Both the position numbers and the translations under genes were made by a program. 64,000 bases of DNA from assembly GCA_017620345.1 (NCBI GenBank), contig JAFZQP010000111.1, forward strand, positions 13,646 to 77,645, read 5' to 3'. The first letter of the stretch is position 1. Each line of letters starts with the position of its first letter. Positions 37,058 to 46,133 of the stretch are shown here, in pieces. The notes below the pieces were generated by a model, which saw only the letters and a program-made list of their open reading frames with translations, was not told where the DNA came from and did not search any database. Source of the stretch: Lachnospiraceae bacterium (lineage in GTDB: Bacteria > Bacillota_A > Clostridia > Lachnospirales > Lachnospiraceae).

Positions 37058-38134
37058 ATGAAAGTTTTGATCGTGATCCCCGCTCTCAACCCTGACAGCG
37101 GATTAATCGGATATGTTGACACATTACTGTCGCATGGATATGAGGATATACTGGTGGTCGATGACGGAAGCCGCGCTAACTGCCGGTATATTTTTGATGA
37201 GATAGAGAAAAAAAAAGGCTGTGTCATTCTCCGTCATGATGTAAATCTCGGTAAAGGCCGCGCTTTGAAAGATGCCATGGTGTATTTCCTTGACAGGTAC
37301 GAAGATGCGGCGGGTATGATAACCGTTGATTCGGACGGGCAACACACTATAGAAGATGTTAATAAAGTTGCCGCATGCATGAAAGAAAACCCTGATTCCC
37401 TCATTCTCGGAGCAAGGGACTTCTACAGCGGCGGAGTTCCTCCGAAGAGTCTGTTCGGAAACAGATGTACACGTATCGCACTCAAACTCTTTATCGGCGG
37501 TGATATTCACGATACTCAGACAGGCCTTCGCGCAATACCCTCTCCGCTCATCAGACACTTTTCGGATCTTCACGGAGAACGGTTCGAATATGAGACGGTT
37601 CAGCTGATAGATGCCATCCATTCAGGGATAGACATCCGGGAAGTTCCGATCAGGACTGTTTATATCAACAATAACAGCGAGACACATTTTAACCCGATCA
37701 AAGATTCCATCAGGATATACAGCGTGATCTTCGGAACCTTTTTCAGGTATGCGCTTTCGTCGCTCTCTTCATTTGTTGTTGATTACGGGGTTTTCTGCGG
37801 ACTTTTCTACGTGCTCGCGCGCTCAGCGGTTTCAAGCAGCCAGGCGATATGGATATCGACGGTTATCGCAAGGATAATCTCGTCTCTTTTCAATTATACC
37901 GTTAATAAAAAGATCGTTTTTAAGAGTAAGCGCGGAGCTGAAACGTTTTTCATGTACTATGGTCTGTGTATCGTTCAGATGGCATGTTCCGCCGCTCTTG
38001 TAAATCTCGTTGATATGCTGCATGTCATACCCGTTCAGATCGCCAAGATCATAGTGGATACGCTGCTTTTCCTGATCAGTTACCGTATTCAGAAGCGGTT
38101 CGTATTCGGCAAAAAGCTCAAAAATGACCCCTGA
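37058..38134 (+). CDS. Glycosyltransferase family 2 fused to a GtrA domain
   Basis: A 358-residue protein. The N-terminal GT2 domain (about 1-225) is of the dolichyl-phosphate-mannose-synthase type: VVDDGS (about 32-37), NLGKGRALKDAM, DSDGQH (about 91-96). A C-terminal GtrA domain with four membrane helices (about 230-350) includes SLFNYTVNKKIVFKSK. Such proteins move a sugar onto undecaprenyl phosphate and help flip it across the membrane; a GtrII-like enzyme (30805-32337) could then use it. It is the only plus-strand gene in this stretch and overlaps the convergent reductase gene by 17 bases. Confidence 0.88.
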   Translation: MKVLIVIPALNPDSGLIGYVDTLLSHGYEDILVVDDGSRANCRYIFDEIEKKKGCVILRHDVNLGKGRALKDAMVYFLDRYEDAAGMITVDSDGQHTIEDVNKVAACMKENPDSLILGARDFYSGGVPPKSLFGNRCTRIALKLFIGGDIHDTQTGLRAIPSPLIRHFSDLHGERFEYETVQLIDAIHSGIDIREVPIRTVYINNNSETHFNPIKDSIRIYSVIFGTFFRYALSSLSSFVVDYGVFCGLFYVLARSAVSSSQAIWISTVIARIISSLFNYTVNKKIVFKSKRGAETFFMYYGLCIVQMACSAALVNLVDMLHVIPVQIAKIIVDTLLFLISYRIQKRFVFGKKLKNDP

Positions 38135-39044
38135 CATATGCTATCGTTTTTCCTGCACCTTCTTCAAATGATACCTGCGGATTGAATCCCGTGTCTTTCG
38201 TAAGTTCGGTTATATCAGCGCAAAGATGCATCACCTGTTTTGGCGAGTAAGGTATCTCACCAAATCCAAGCGGTAACTTCGGATCTATCTCATCCCTTAT
38301 TATCTCGATGTACTCTCGCAGCGGCCTCGCGGTCCCCGAGCCGATCGGATATACTCTTCCGTCAGTTCCTTTTTCTGCAAGCAGCAGAAGTGCAGTTGCC
38401 GCATCTTCCGAATACAGATAGTCCCACATCTGCTCACCTTTTGTAAGCGCGGGTCTGCCTCCCTGCAGAAGCGTTCTGATCACAGATATGACCATCGTCC
38501 TCTCACCGTCATAGGGTCCGTAAATACTCAGGATCCTCGGCCAGATGTGCCGCATGCCAAGTTCCCGGCAAAGATCCCTTGTATCTTTCGATGCCGCAAG
38601 TTTTGCCCGTCCGTATTCATTTTCGGGATCACACGGAGTATCTGCAGATAGCTTACCTGATACTCTCCCACATTCGGCCTGCGAACCTGCTCCGACAAAC
38701 ACTTTACATCCAAGCCGGTGAGCCAGTCTTACAGCATCCGACGCATAAGCTGCATTTTGATCCTGAAGATCTTTATTATTCCTGGCATCCCCAAACGTAC
38801 CTCCCCAGGCAAGATGAAACAAGGCATCCATGTCCGGTCGTACACCCAGCAAAGTCGCATCTGCCGATGCAAAGTCATCAAGCCCGCACTTTATGACTTT
38901 AACAAGCGGACTGTCAGGTATTCTTGCAAGCCGTCTGCTCTCGGGGTTGACCAATGCGATCACTTCGATCCCCTGCTCTATGCATTTATTTATAAGCGCC
39001 ATACCGATCGTTCCGGTTGCGCCGGTTATCACTACGCTCTTCAT
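38118..39044 (-). CDS. NAD(P)-dependent sugar epimerase/reductase (extended SDR), RfbJ-like
   Basis: A 308-residue Rossmann protein with nucleotide motif TGATGTIG (7-14) and catalytic YGRAK (Tyr about 149, Lys about 153). Length and context (downstream of rfbF and rfbH) suggest the final ketoreductase of a CDP-3,6-dideoxyhexose pathway (CDP-abequose or CDP-paratose synthase type). CDP-glucose 4,6-dehydratase is less likely because that family is about 360 residues. No strong ribosome site; TATAAA with an upstream TGA ends 7 bases before the ATG, so an internal leaderless promoter is possible. Confidence 0.75.
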   Translation of the reverse strand: MKSVVITGATGTIGMALINKCIEQGIEVIALVNPESRRLARIPDSPLVKVIKCGLDDFASADATLLGVRPDMDALFHLAWGGTFGDARNNKDLQDQNAAYASDAVRLAHRLGCKVFVGAGSQAECGRVSGKLSADTPCDPENEYGRAKLAASKDTRDLCRELGMRHIWPRILSIYGPYDGERTMVISVIRTLLQGGRPALTKGEQMWDYLYSEDAATALLLLAEKGTDGRVYPIGSGTARPLREYIEIIRDEIDPKLPLGFGEIPYSPKQVMHLCADITELTKDTGFNPQVSFEEGAGKTIAYVRGHF

Positions 39045-39051
39045 GATTCTT

Positions 39052-39060
39052 TTTATATCA
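39052..39060 (-). promoter_or_regulatory. Putative extended -10 before the RfbJ-like gene
   Basis: Minus strand TGATATAAA (39052-39060), 7 bases, ATG at 39044. The TGA is also the stop codon of the upstream gene. No clear -35. Confidence 0.4.
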
Positions 39061-39849
39061 TCTGTTAAGTGTCAGAAATCTCAGAAACTGCACGGCATGA
39101 TCCATGCGTTTTGAATTGGCTGCTATCGTGAAGATGACCCGCTCGCCCTCACTTTCGGCTACGGGATATGCTCCCTGTTCTCCGATATTATTCAGATATG
39201 CACAATTATCAAGATATATCCCCGCGCAGTAAGGCGTCAGGTCTTCTCCCTCGTAGTCTTCTATCTCATCAGCCGCCGGATCGAAATAATAGAGTTCATA
39301 TTCCCGATCCAACAGTTCATCCATCAGATCCTTCGGTATTACCCTGTCAAATTCCGCATAAGCTCCGCAGTTTGCCGGACCTTCAATGATGTCCCTGGGG
39401 CCTATGACTACATCAAGTTCACCTGCTGAATAATTGGCAACAAGTCTCTGCTGATATGCCATCATCGTTGTATCAAAGTTATCCTTTGACAGCATCGTCT
39501 CAACCCCGATGGTAAGGTGCTCTTTGGAAAGATCAACCCCTGCTTCCTGTACGAACTCGTTATACAGTCTCTCACTCGCCGGCGTATCATATCCAAGATA
39601 AGTGTTCAGCATCTCCGCATACAGATATGTTGGTTTTGAATTTTCCCGATAATCCCTGATAAAAATACAACCGGCAATGACGGCGATGATGCCGCCTATT
39701 ATCCACCACTTGTAGTAGTCCAGTATATACTGTGCCTTCTTCTTTCCGGACAGGTCCGAGAATTTGGTCTTCTCATTTTCGGAGTTTTCCCGGATGAGGT
39801 TGGCAAGCTCTCCGGATCGTGAATTGTCGTTGTCTGATCCTATTTTCAT
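39058..39849 (-). CDS. Membrane-anchored protein with binding-protein-like outer domain
   Basis: A 263-residue protein: a polar N-terminus (1-45), one membrane helix (about 47-66), then an outer domain of about 195 residues. The segment AGELDVVIGPRDIIEG and the ending MDHAVQFLRFLTLNR recall type-2 extracellular solute-binding proteins, but it is short. I do not know its function. It sits between rfbH and the RfbJ-like reductase, so a role in surface-glycan production or sensing is possible. I chose the ATG at 39849; a GTG two codons earlier is possible. Confidence 0.6.
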   Translation of the reverse strand: MKIGSDNDNSRSGELANLIRENSENEKTKFSDLSGKKKAQYILDYYKWWIIGGIIAVIAGCIFIRDYRENSKPTYLYAEMLNTYLGYDTPASERLYNEFVQEAGVDLSKEHLTIGVETMLSKDNFDTTMMAYQQRLVANYSAGELDVVIGPRDIIEGPANCGAYAEFDRVIPKDLMDELLDREYELYYFDPAADEIEDYEGEDLTPYCAGIYLDNCAYLNNIGEQGAYPVAESEGERVIFTIAANSKRMDHAVQFLRFLTLNR

Positions 39850-39860
39850 AGCCACGAACC

Positions 39861-41234
39861 TTACTCTACAGCTTCAGCAATGATCCTGCACATATGATCC
39901 AGCATCTCATCCGTCATGCCGGGATACACCCCGACCCAGAATGAACGTTCCATGATCAGGTCCGTATTGGCAAGATCTCCGGATATACGGTACCCCTTTC
40001 CGCTTGATCTCATCTCATCAAAGCACGGATGCTTCGTAAGGTTTCCCGCAAAAAGTGCTCTTGTCTGAATGCCCGCTGCCTCTGTCTTCTCAACGACGCT
40101 CTTTCTATCCACACCGTCACGGCACGTCATCATGAACCCGAACCAGCTCGGATCCGAATTCTTACCTGCAACCGGAAGGATCAGTCTGTCTTCAATATCA
40201 AATCCCTTCTTTGCAGCGGCTGTCTTGAGGCCGTCATGCAGATGCCGGAAGTTCTGCTTTCTTTTTTCAACGAATCCGGGGAATTTCTTAAGCTGCGCAC
40301 ATCCGACAGCAGCCTGCATATCTGTTGCCTTAAGATTATATCCGAAGTGAGAATACACGTACTTATGATCATATCCGAACGGAAGTTCTCCGTATTGTCC
40401 GTCAAAACGGTGTCCGCAAAGATTATCCTTTCCCGAAGGACATACACAGTCCCTGCCCCAGTCTCTCATACTGCGTATTATCTTGTTAAGCAGCGGATTG
40501 TTTGTATATACCGCTCCACCTTCTCCCATAGTCATATGATGCGGCGGATAGAAACTGGAGGTTCCTATATCACCCACAGTTCCGGTAAAATGCCATCCGT
40601 CAAGTTCATAACGGCTTCCGAGAGCATCGCAGTTGTCTTCTATGAGCCACAGATCATGCTTATCGCAAAACGCTTTCACTTCTCCCAGATCAAACGGATT
40701 TCCAAGTGTATGAGCTATCATCACAGCCTTTGTTTTATTCGACAAAGCGCTTTCAAGTTTTGATGTATCGATGTTATATTCGGGTATCGTAACATCAACA
40801 AATACCGGAACGGCACCATACTGTATGATCGGAGCCACAGTCGTCGGAAAGCCCGCTGCCACGGTTATGACTTCATCACCCGGATACACGCGTCGGTCTT
40901 TACCGTTAACATTTGAAAGCAGCGGCGATGTGAGCGTCATAAATGCGATCAGGTTCGCGCTCGAACCCGAATTGACCAAACTGCAAAAGCGTATGCCAAG
41001 ATAATCGGCAAACGCCTTTTCAAACTCATCCGTAAACTTACCGGCAGTCAGCCAGAAGTCGAGCGCAGAATCAACGAGGTTCATCATCTCCTCGCTGTCA
41101 TACACTCGCGAGGCGTATGTTATCCTGTCTCCCGGCTCAAAATCTTTCTTTTTATTGTGAAAAGCCCGGCAATACTCGTCAACGCTCTTTAAGATCTGCG
41201 CCCTCGCCTGTTGCTCGTTCATATTCTCAAACAT
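39861..41234 (-). CDS. rfbH: CDP-4-keto-6-deoxyglucose-3-dehydrase (RfbH/DdhC, E1)
   Basis: Removes the C3 hydroxyl of CDP-4-keto-6-deoxyglucose, key step to 3,6-dideoxyhexoses, using PMP and an iron-sulfur cluster with an E3-type reductase. The 457-residue DegT-type fold has HH at 232-233 in SFYPPHHMTMGEGG, where ordinary sugar aminotransferases have the Schiff-base Lys; this His is the hallmark of E1. NSGSSANL and EDNCDALGSRY are the PMP-binding stretches. Ribosome site AGGAGG. It lies downstream of rfbF with repeat C in between. Confidence 0.93.
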   Translation of the reverse strand: MFENMNEQQARAQILKSVDEYCRAFHNKKKDFEPGDRITYASRVYDSEEMMNLVDSALDFWLTAGKFTDEFEKAFADYLGIRFCSLVNSGSSANLIAFMTLTSPLLSNVNGKDRRVYPGDEVITVAAGFPTTVAPIIQYGAVPVFVDVTIPEYNIDTSKLESALSNKTKAVMIAHTLGNPFDLGEVKAFCDKHDLWLIEDNCDALGSRYELDGWHFTGTVGDIGTSSFYPPHHMTMGEGGAVYTNNPLLNKIIRSMRDWGRDCVCPSGKDNLCGHRFDGQYGELPFGYDHKYVYSHFGYNLKATDMQAAVGCAQLKKFPGFVEKRKQNFRHLHDGLKTAAAKKGFDIEDRLILPVAGKNSDPSWFGFMMTCRDGVDRKSVVEKTEAAGIQTRALFAGNLTKHPCFDEMRSSGKGYRISGDLANTDLIMERSFWVGVYPGMTDEMLDHMCRIIAEAVE

Positions 41235-41250
41235 TAGAACCTCCTATTAT

Positions 41251-41336
41251 GGACGCTCGGCCATTTGAGATCGCTTCGCGATAGGCCTCGCGGTGTAGAC
41301 AGGGTCCCACCGCTTACGCGGTTCCCCCTATCAACA
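41251..41336 (-). repeat. Structured intergenic repeat, copy C (86 bp)
   Basis: Read on the minus strand it starts GTTGATAGG, ends ATGGCCGAGCGTCC and has the same length as copy A. The outer stem has a T-A pair where copy A has C-G. The inner hairpin is ACCGC-GTAA-GCGGT; the second hairpin is ATCGC-GAA-GCGAT with GGCC/GGCC closing pairs. It fills almost the whole gap between rfbF and rfbH, so it is probably transcribed with them. Confidence 0.8.
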
Positions 41337-41337
41337 T

Positions 41338-42111
41338 TTACCATACCTTCCAGGGCGCATTGCCCGAATCCCACATCTCCTCGAGCCGGTCCATCTCACG
41401 CTTTGTGTCCATGCACTGCCAGAACCCGTCATAACAGTAGCCCATAAGATTCCCCTCGGATGCGAGCTGCATCATAGGGCCTTTTTCAAACACGGTCCCA
41501 TCACCTTCGATATAGTCAAATACCTTCGGTTCAAGCACCATAAATCCCCCGCTTACACGTGAATTATCAACAGACTGCTTCTCCCTGAAAGATGTTATCC
41601 TGTTATCCTTGTTCATCTCCAGCACGCCAAAACGCTGATCAACCGATATGGCTGTGACTGTTGCGAGTTTCCCGTGCCCTTTATGATATTTGAGCAGTTC
41701 ATTCGGATCCACATCAGAAACCGCATCTCCATATGTCAGCATAAACGTCTCATCACCGACATATTTCTGCACACGCTTTATCCTGCCACCCGTCATCGTA
41801 TCTATTCCCGTATCAACAAGGGTCACACGCCACGGCTCAGACTCATTGTTATGAACGGTCATATGATTCTGCTTCGTAAAATCAAATGTCACATCGCAAT
41901 TATACAGATAATAATCTGCAAACCAGTCCTTTATCATATGCTGTTTGTATCCGCAGCAGATGATAAAATCATTATATCCTCTTGCGCTGTATCCCTTCAT
42001 GATATGCCACAATATAGGCTTTTCACCGATCTCGATCATCGGTTTCGGACGAAGATGACTTTCCTCACTGATCCTTGTCCCGTATCCGCCGGCTAAGATA
42101 ACAACTTTCAT
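41338..42111 (-). CDS. rfbF: Glucose-1-phosphate cytidylyltransferase (RfbF/DdhA)
   Basis: Makes CDP-glucose from CTP and glucose-1-phosphate, first step of the CDP-dideoxyhexose branch. The 257-residue nucleotidyltransferase has LAGGYGTRISEESHLRPKPMIEIGEKP (6-32), the catalytic Arg/Lys and GRIKRVQKYVGDETFMLTYGDAVSDVD with the metal Asp (about 130). Its length matches RfbF. The ATG overlaps the hipA stop (ATGA), so the sugar genes are read from the hipBA transcript. Confidence 0.94.
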   Translation of the reverse strand: MKVVILAGGYGTRISEESHLRPKPMIEIGEKPILWHIMKGYSARGYNDFIICCGYKQHMIKDWFADYYLYNCDVTFDFTKQNHMTVHNNESEPWRVTLVDTGIDTMTGGRIKRVQKYVGDETFMLTYGDAVSDVDPNELLKYHKGHGKLATVTAISVDQRFGVLEMNKDNRITSFREKQSVDNSRVSGGFMVLEPKVFDYIEGDGTVFEKGPMMQLASEGNLMGYCYDGFWQCMDTKREMDRLEEMWDSGNAPWKVW

Positions 42112-43394
42112 GAATAAATCTCTCCTCTGATCATTTCCATGGTTTCCTCTTTTATTGATACTTTTTCCGCAAAATCAGGCCATCTGTCAACTGCTGCGGC
42201 AACATCATCAATGATATTTTTACACTTTTGCGCAGAAATGTCCATAGCTCGTCCTGCCTCAAGAATATCGCCCTTCCCAATATCTCTATTCTTCCCGTTA
42301 ATGGTCATCTGGTGCGCATTCAACCACCGGCTCGATGAATCATATGCAAACGTAACATCATACGCCGGTGCAAGCATCCACTTTCCATTTCTGTCCATCA
42401 AAAACGAGATGTTCTTAACGTGATCATCCTGATTAACCGCTAAAACATTAAATACCATTCTTCTGTATAGCTGTTCAATTTCATCTGCCCTAAGCCCTAT
42501 TTGTCTGGCGTATATCGCAGCCTGTTCGTAACTGCAAAGGCACGGAATGTCATAGTCAATGTGTGATAACGCTCCAAGTGTCTGCATATGGATCTTGCCG
42601 CCCTGATCAGTCCGGTCAAAGCGTTTTGTCATGAAATGCACTCTGTCATTTTCAGCAAGCAGCTTACACTCTGACATCTTAATCCCTGAAGCGATCGCCA
42701 TAAGATGGTAAGCATATTCAATACGGGTATATTCCTGTCTGTCTGTGACATCATGATCTCCGTTTGCGTCGACTCCGTCAAATTTGATGATCCAGTATCC
42801 GTAATCAGGTCCTGCATTTATCTGTCCCGAACGTATATCTCCTGTTTTTTCATTCCAGGCTATCACTGCCTTGGCGCGGGCTCCTCCGGCAGATGTTCCC
42901 AACTGGAGAAGTTGTTTTGCAGTTATGTTTTTATCCATCATGATCCGGACTTTACTGCGCTTATTAAGAACATCCGACGCAAACCTCACCATTTCAGATA
43001 TATTGATCTCATCATTAATACTTCCTACAGGACCGGTCGCAGGGACATATTCAAGAGCTCCCATACCTCTTGTTCCGGTATAACATAAACGGTCAATTGC
43101 ATTAAATGAAGCATCACTTAATCCTCTCGATGCGAGCCATTGTGAGATGACAGCATTTCCAAACTTATCAGGCAATGAGTCAGCAATAAGTCCGGGAATC
43201 CCATGAAAAGATGACTTTACAAGTTCGGAAAACGAGTAAAATCCATCTGCCAGCGGCATCATTACAGGCGAAACCTCAATACCGCTTCGCGCAAAATCAT
43301 GATCATACTCAAAAGATGCAAGACCTGTACCTTCATCAAAATGGACAATGCCTATTCTGGATCCCCACAAATAAACCTCAGCCGTATTGTTCAC
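42108..43394 (-). CDS. hipA: HipA-family serine/threonine kinase (toxin type)
   Basis: A 428-residue HipA protein: an N-terminal Couple_hipA domain (about 5-105), then a HipA kinase core. GTSAGGARAKAVIAW (about 165-180) is the nucleotide loop; NQDDHVKN (about 330-337) holds the catalytic Asp/Asn; AYDVTF (about 353-358) is the metal-binding site. HipA proteins phosphorylate Glu-tRNA synthetase or other targets to arrest growth and are held by HipB. The start overlaps the end of hipB, and rfbF follows with ATGA overlap, an unusual coupling of a kinase toxin to sugar synthesis. Activity is inferred from intact motifs. Confidence 0.9.
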   Translation of the reverse strand: MNNTAEVYLWGSRIGIVHFDEGTGLASFEYDHDFARSGIEVSPVMMPLADGFYSFSELVKSSFHGIPGLIADSLPDKFGNAVISQWLASRGLSDASFNAIDRLCYTGTRGMGALEYVPATGPVGSINDEINISEMVRFASDVLNKRSKVRIMMDKNITAKQLLQLGTSAGGARAKAVIAWNEKTGDIRSGQINAGPDYGYWIIKFDGVDANGDHDVTDRQEYTRIEYAYHLMAIASGIKMSECKLLAENDRVHFMTKRFDRTDQGGKIHMQTLGALSHIDYDIPCLCSYEQAAIYARQIGLRADEIEQLYRRMVFNVLAVNQDDHVKNISFLMDRNGKWMLAPAYDVTFAYDSSSRWLNAHQMTINGKNRDIGKGDILEAGRAMDISAQKCKNIIDDVAAAVDRWPDFAEKVSIKEETMEMIRGEIYS

Positions 43395-43735
43395 TGCTCA
43401 TCACCCCATTTGAATGGTCCAGTCGGTTCCGCTGCCTTTTTATTCTTTCTGCATCGCTTGGGTTCATGCTTATTTAAAAAATAAGATGGTGCCTTGGTAA
43501 CATCAGGGACAAGCAGGTTCAGGTTATCTTGTAACCCAAGAGCCTGCAGTATCTTGATCAGATTCCCCAGCTGTATGTCCTCACCCTGCTCGAACCTCGA
43601 AATACTCCGCATAGATACGCCTGATCTGTCCGCCAGATCACGTTGGGTGAAAGATCTGCTAATGCGGTATTCCCTTATAGCTGTTCCCATCTCACGTATA
43701 ACCGCCCGTGAGGTCAATGCATTCTTTATTTCCAT
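43391..43735 (-). CDS. hipB: HipB-like XRE antitoxin / repressor
   Basis: A 114-residue protein with a helix-turn-helix of the Cro/CI type at about 20-70 (FTQRDLADRSGVSMRSISRFEQGEDIQLGNLIKILQAL). A basic tail (about 85-114) with HEPKRCRKNKKAAEP follows. It should bind HipA and repress the operon. The start has AGGAG 11 bases upstream. Candidate operators lie in the 80 bases before it. Confidence 0.9.
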   Translation of the reverse strand: MEIKNALTSRAVIREMGTAIREYRISRSFTQRDLADRSGVSMRSISRFEQGEDIQLGNLIKILQALGLQDNLNLLVPDVTKAPSYFLNKHEPKRCRKNKKAAEPTGPFKWGDEQ

Positions 43736-43740
43736 AAAAG

Positions 43741-43816
43741 AAGATCACTCCTATAACATGATTGAAAGGATAAACCCTCTATACATGAGAATACACGAAG
43801 TGATCTTAAAATGCAA
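43741..43816 (-). promoter_or_regulatory. hipBA promoter and candidate HipB operators
   Basis: Minus-strand boxes TTGCAT (43811-43816), 17 bp, TATTCT (43788-43793). Two near-identical words, CTATAACATGA (43751-43761) and CTATACATGA (43779-43788), flank the start region, and a 9-bp inverted repeat AAGATCACT/AGTGATCTT spans 43741-43807. These are plausible autoregulatory sites; -35 match is poor. Confidence 0.4.
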
Positions 43817-43854
43817 CATTTGACTCATAAAAAGCGAATTCTTATTTAAATAGA

Positions 43855-45195
43855 CTAATGTTTCTCCTTATCCTGTACACTTATCTCATCTCCGATCTGT
43901 ACTTCGATCAGTTTCAGTTCGGTATCGGCAACAACCTTATGCTTCTGTCCGGCCTTCATCGTAAGGACATCTCCTACTTTTATCTTCGTTTCAACATCAT
44001 CGATCGTTGCTGTTCCGCTGCCGCAAATAACTGTCCAAACCTCATCGCGGAGTTTATGGGAGTGATAATGCATCCCGTGTCCGGGATTAAGAGTCACCAT
44101 GACCGTCATACTGCCTTCTTCAACCTCTATGACACGATAACTTCCCCAGCTCTTCTCCGAGAACATGATCTGCTGGTCGATCTTGTCTACAAACGGTTTG
44201 ATATAACTCGACTGTTCCTTGTCCGATACAAGTATTCCCTGGGCAGAAGCGCATATAACGGCATTTTTTATCCCCATCGCAAGGATGGGTACATTAAGTT
44301 CATTTATCACATGAACGTCTTCGCACTTATCATTTAGTATAGCCTCCCCGATAGTAGGCTCTTCCATCGCTTCCGTAAGCGTGTTCCATGTTCCGAGATC
44401 CTTCCACTGACCGGAGAACCTCATGACCGCGATATTGTCTTCCTTTTCAACAACAGCATAGTCAAAGGATATCTTCGTCAGCGTCTCATACTTATCAAAC
44501 AGGCTCTTATGATCACAAAAACCTATGATCTCATTTGCCTTGTCAAGCACATAAGAAAGTTTATATGCAAACACACCTCCGTTCCAGAGTGCTCCCTGCT
44601 CGAGGTATTTTTTTGCGGTTTCAAGATCGGGCTTCTCTTTAAAAGCTGTGACACGCTCTACACCCAACATCTGCTTAGCAGATGTCGCCACGTCACGATC
44701 ATTATATGGTCGTGACATTATATATCCGTACTTCTCCGATGGATATGTAGGCTCCATACCCATCAGCACAAGATTTGCCGCTCCTTTGTCAGCCAGTTCA
44801 CACAGTTCCTTAAGTGCGGCAAAATATGCCTCATCCACATACGGATCCACGGGGCATACTACAACAGCTTCATCCTTGGGAACTTTCATTTCATCCGCAA
44901 GATATGCCGTTGCAAGCGCGATCGCAGGAAATGTGTCTCTCCTGCAAGGCTCTATGGATATCCCTACATCTTCACCAAGCTGATTATTGATGGCAGAAAC
45001 CTGAGTCTTACTCGTTGCGATAGTCACTGTCGCCGTCGGATCCACAGCCTTGATCTGGCGGTACATACGCTGAACCATGGATTCGTATGTTCCGTCTTCC
45101 TTTTTAAATATCTTGATAAACTGTTTGGATCTTATATCATTGGAAAGCGGCCACAGACGCTTGCCTGAGCCACCCGAGAGTAAGATTATGTTCAT
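43855..45195 (-). CDS. manC: Mannose-1-phosphate guanylyltransferase (ManC-type), with isomerase-like cupin tail
   Basis: Makes GDP-mannose. A 446-residue protein with an N-terminal nucleotidyltransferase domain (LLSGGSGKRLWPLS at 5-18, VCPVDPYV around 112-119, FKEKPDLETAKKYL around 187-200) and a C-terminal cupin (about 330-446, with MTVMVTLNPGHGMHYHSHKLRDEVW and the metal-binding His). ManC proteins of this length often join both activities. It follows fcl with ATGA overlap and is the last gene of the GDP-fucose unit. Confidence 0.92.
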   Translation of the reverse strand: MNIILLSGGSGKRLWPLSNDIRSKQFIKIFKKEDGTYESMVQRMYRQIKAVDPTATVTIATSKTQVSAINNQLGEDVGISIEPCRRDTFPAIALATAYLADEMKVPKDEAVVVCPVDPYVDEAYFAALKELCELADKGAANLVLMGMEPTYPSEKYGYIMSRPYNDRDVATSAKQMLGVERVTAFKEKPDLETAKKYLEQGALWNGGVFAYKLSYVLDKANEIIGFCDHKSLFDKYETLTKISFDYAVVEKEDNIAVMRFSGQWKDLGTWNTLTEAMEEPTIGEAILNDKCEDVHVINELNVPILAMGIKNAVICASAQGILVSDKEQSSYIKPFVDKIDQQIMFSEKSWGSYRVIEVEEGSMTVMVTLNPGHGMHYHSHKLRDEVWTVICGSGTATIDDVETKIKVGDVLTMKAGQKHKVVADTELKLIEVQIGDEISVQDKEKH

Positions 45196-46133
45196 CTTTC
45201 AGCCCTCATTGGATTATTAAGGAAGTCTTCATAGCTTAATCTGATGCCGTCCTCAAGTTCCGTCTTGTATGTCCAGCCAAGAGAGGCAGCCTTGGAAACA
45301 TCAAGGAGCTTCCTCGGCGTTCCGTTCGGCATTGAGGGATCCCACTTGATCTCACCCGTATATCCGATAACCTTTGCAACAAGCTCGGTAAGTGCCTTTA
45401 TCGTGATCTCTTTGCCGGTTCCCGCATTGACCGTCTCATTACCGCTGTAGTTGTTCATGAGGAATACACACAGATCAGCCAGATCATCAACATACATGAA
45501 CTCACGCAGAGGCGAACCGTCTCCCCAGCATGTAACTTCAGACAGTCCCTGCTCCTTTGCCTCATGGAATCTTCTGATAAGCGCCGGAAGCACATGGGAA
45601 TGTCTCGGATGATAGTTATCATTAGGTCCGTACAGGTTGGTAGGCATAACACTGATATAATCTGTTCCATACTGCCTGTTCAGGAACTCACAATATTTAA
45701 GGCCTGATATCTTGGCCAGAGCATATGCCTCATTGGTCTTCTCAAGTTCGCTCGTAAGAAGGCATGACTCCTTCATCGGCTGCGGAGCCATTCTGGGGTA
45801 TATGCACGAACTGCCGAGAAACTCCAGCTTCTTGCAACCGTTCTGCCATGCCGAATGGATCACGTTCATCTCGAGTATCATATTCTCATACATGAAATCT
45901 GCAAGTGCCTCATTGTTGGCTGCGATTCCGCCTACCTTGGCTGCCGCCAGAAAAACATAATCGGGCTTTTCTTTTTCAAAAAAAGCCCTGACAGCCGCCT
46001 GATCGCACAGATCAAGCTCCTTATGTGTTCTTGTGATTATATTGGTATAGCCTTGTCTTTCAAGTTCTCTTACTATCGCCGATCCGACCATTCCGCGATG
46101 ACCGGCGACGTAGATCTTCGCATCTTTTTCCAT
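45192..46133 (-). CDS. fcl: GDP-L-fucose synthase (Fcl/WcaG)
   Basis: Epimerises and reduces GDP-4-keto-6-deoxymannose to GDP-L-fucose. A 313-residue SDR with GHRGMVGSA (12-20), catalytic YALAK (Tyr about 136, Lys about 140) and the family stretch MPTNLYGPNDNYHPRHSHVLPALIRRFHEAK. The start overlaps the gmd stop (TAATG) and manC follows. Confidence 0.95.
   Translation of the reverse strand: MEKDAKIYVAGHRGMVGSAIVRELERQGYTNIITRTHKELDLCDQAAVRAFFEKEKPDYVFLAAAKVGGIAANNEALADFMYENMILEMNVIHSAWQNGCKKLEFLGSSCIYPRMAPQPMKESCLLTSELEKTNEAYALAKISGLKYCEFLNRQYGTDYISVMPTNLYGPNDNYHPRHSHVLPALIRRFHEAKEQGLSEVTCWGDGSPLREFMYVDDLADLCVFLMNNYSGNETVNAGTGKEITIKALTELVAKVIGYTGEIKWDPSMPNGTPRKLLDVSKAASLGWTYKTELEDGIRLSYEDFLNNPMRAER

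Noticed and set aside
38118..39044. Assignment as CDP-glucose 4,6-dehydratase (RfbG)
   Set aside because: Too short (308 residues) compared with RfbG; it fits the final reductase better.
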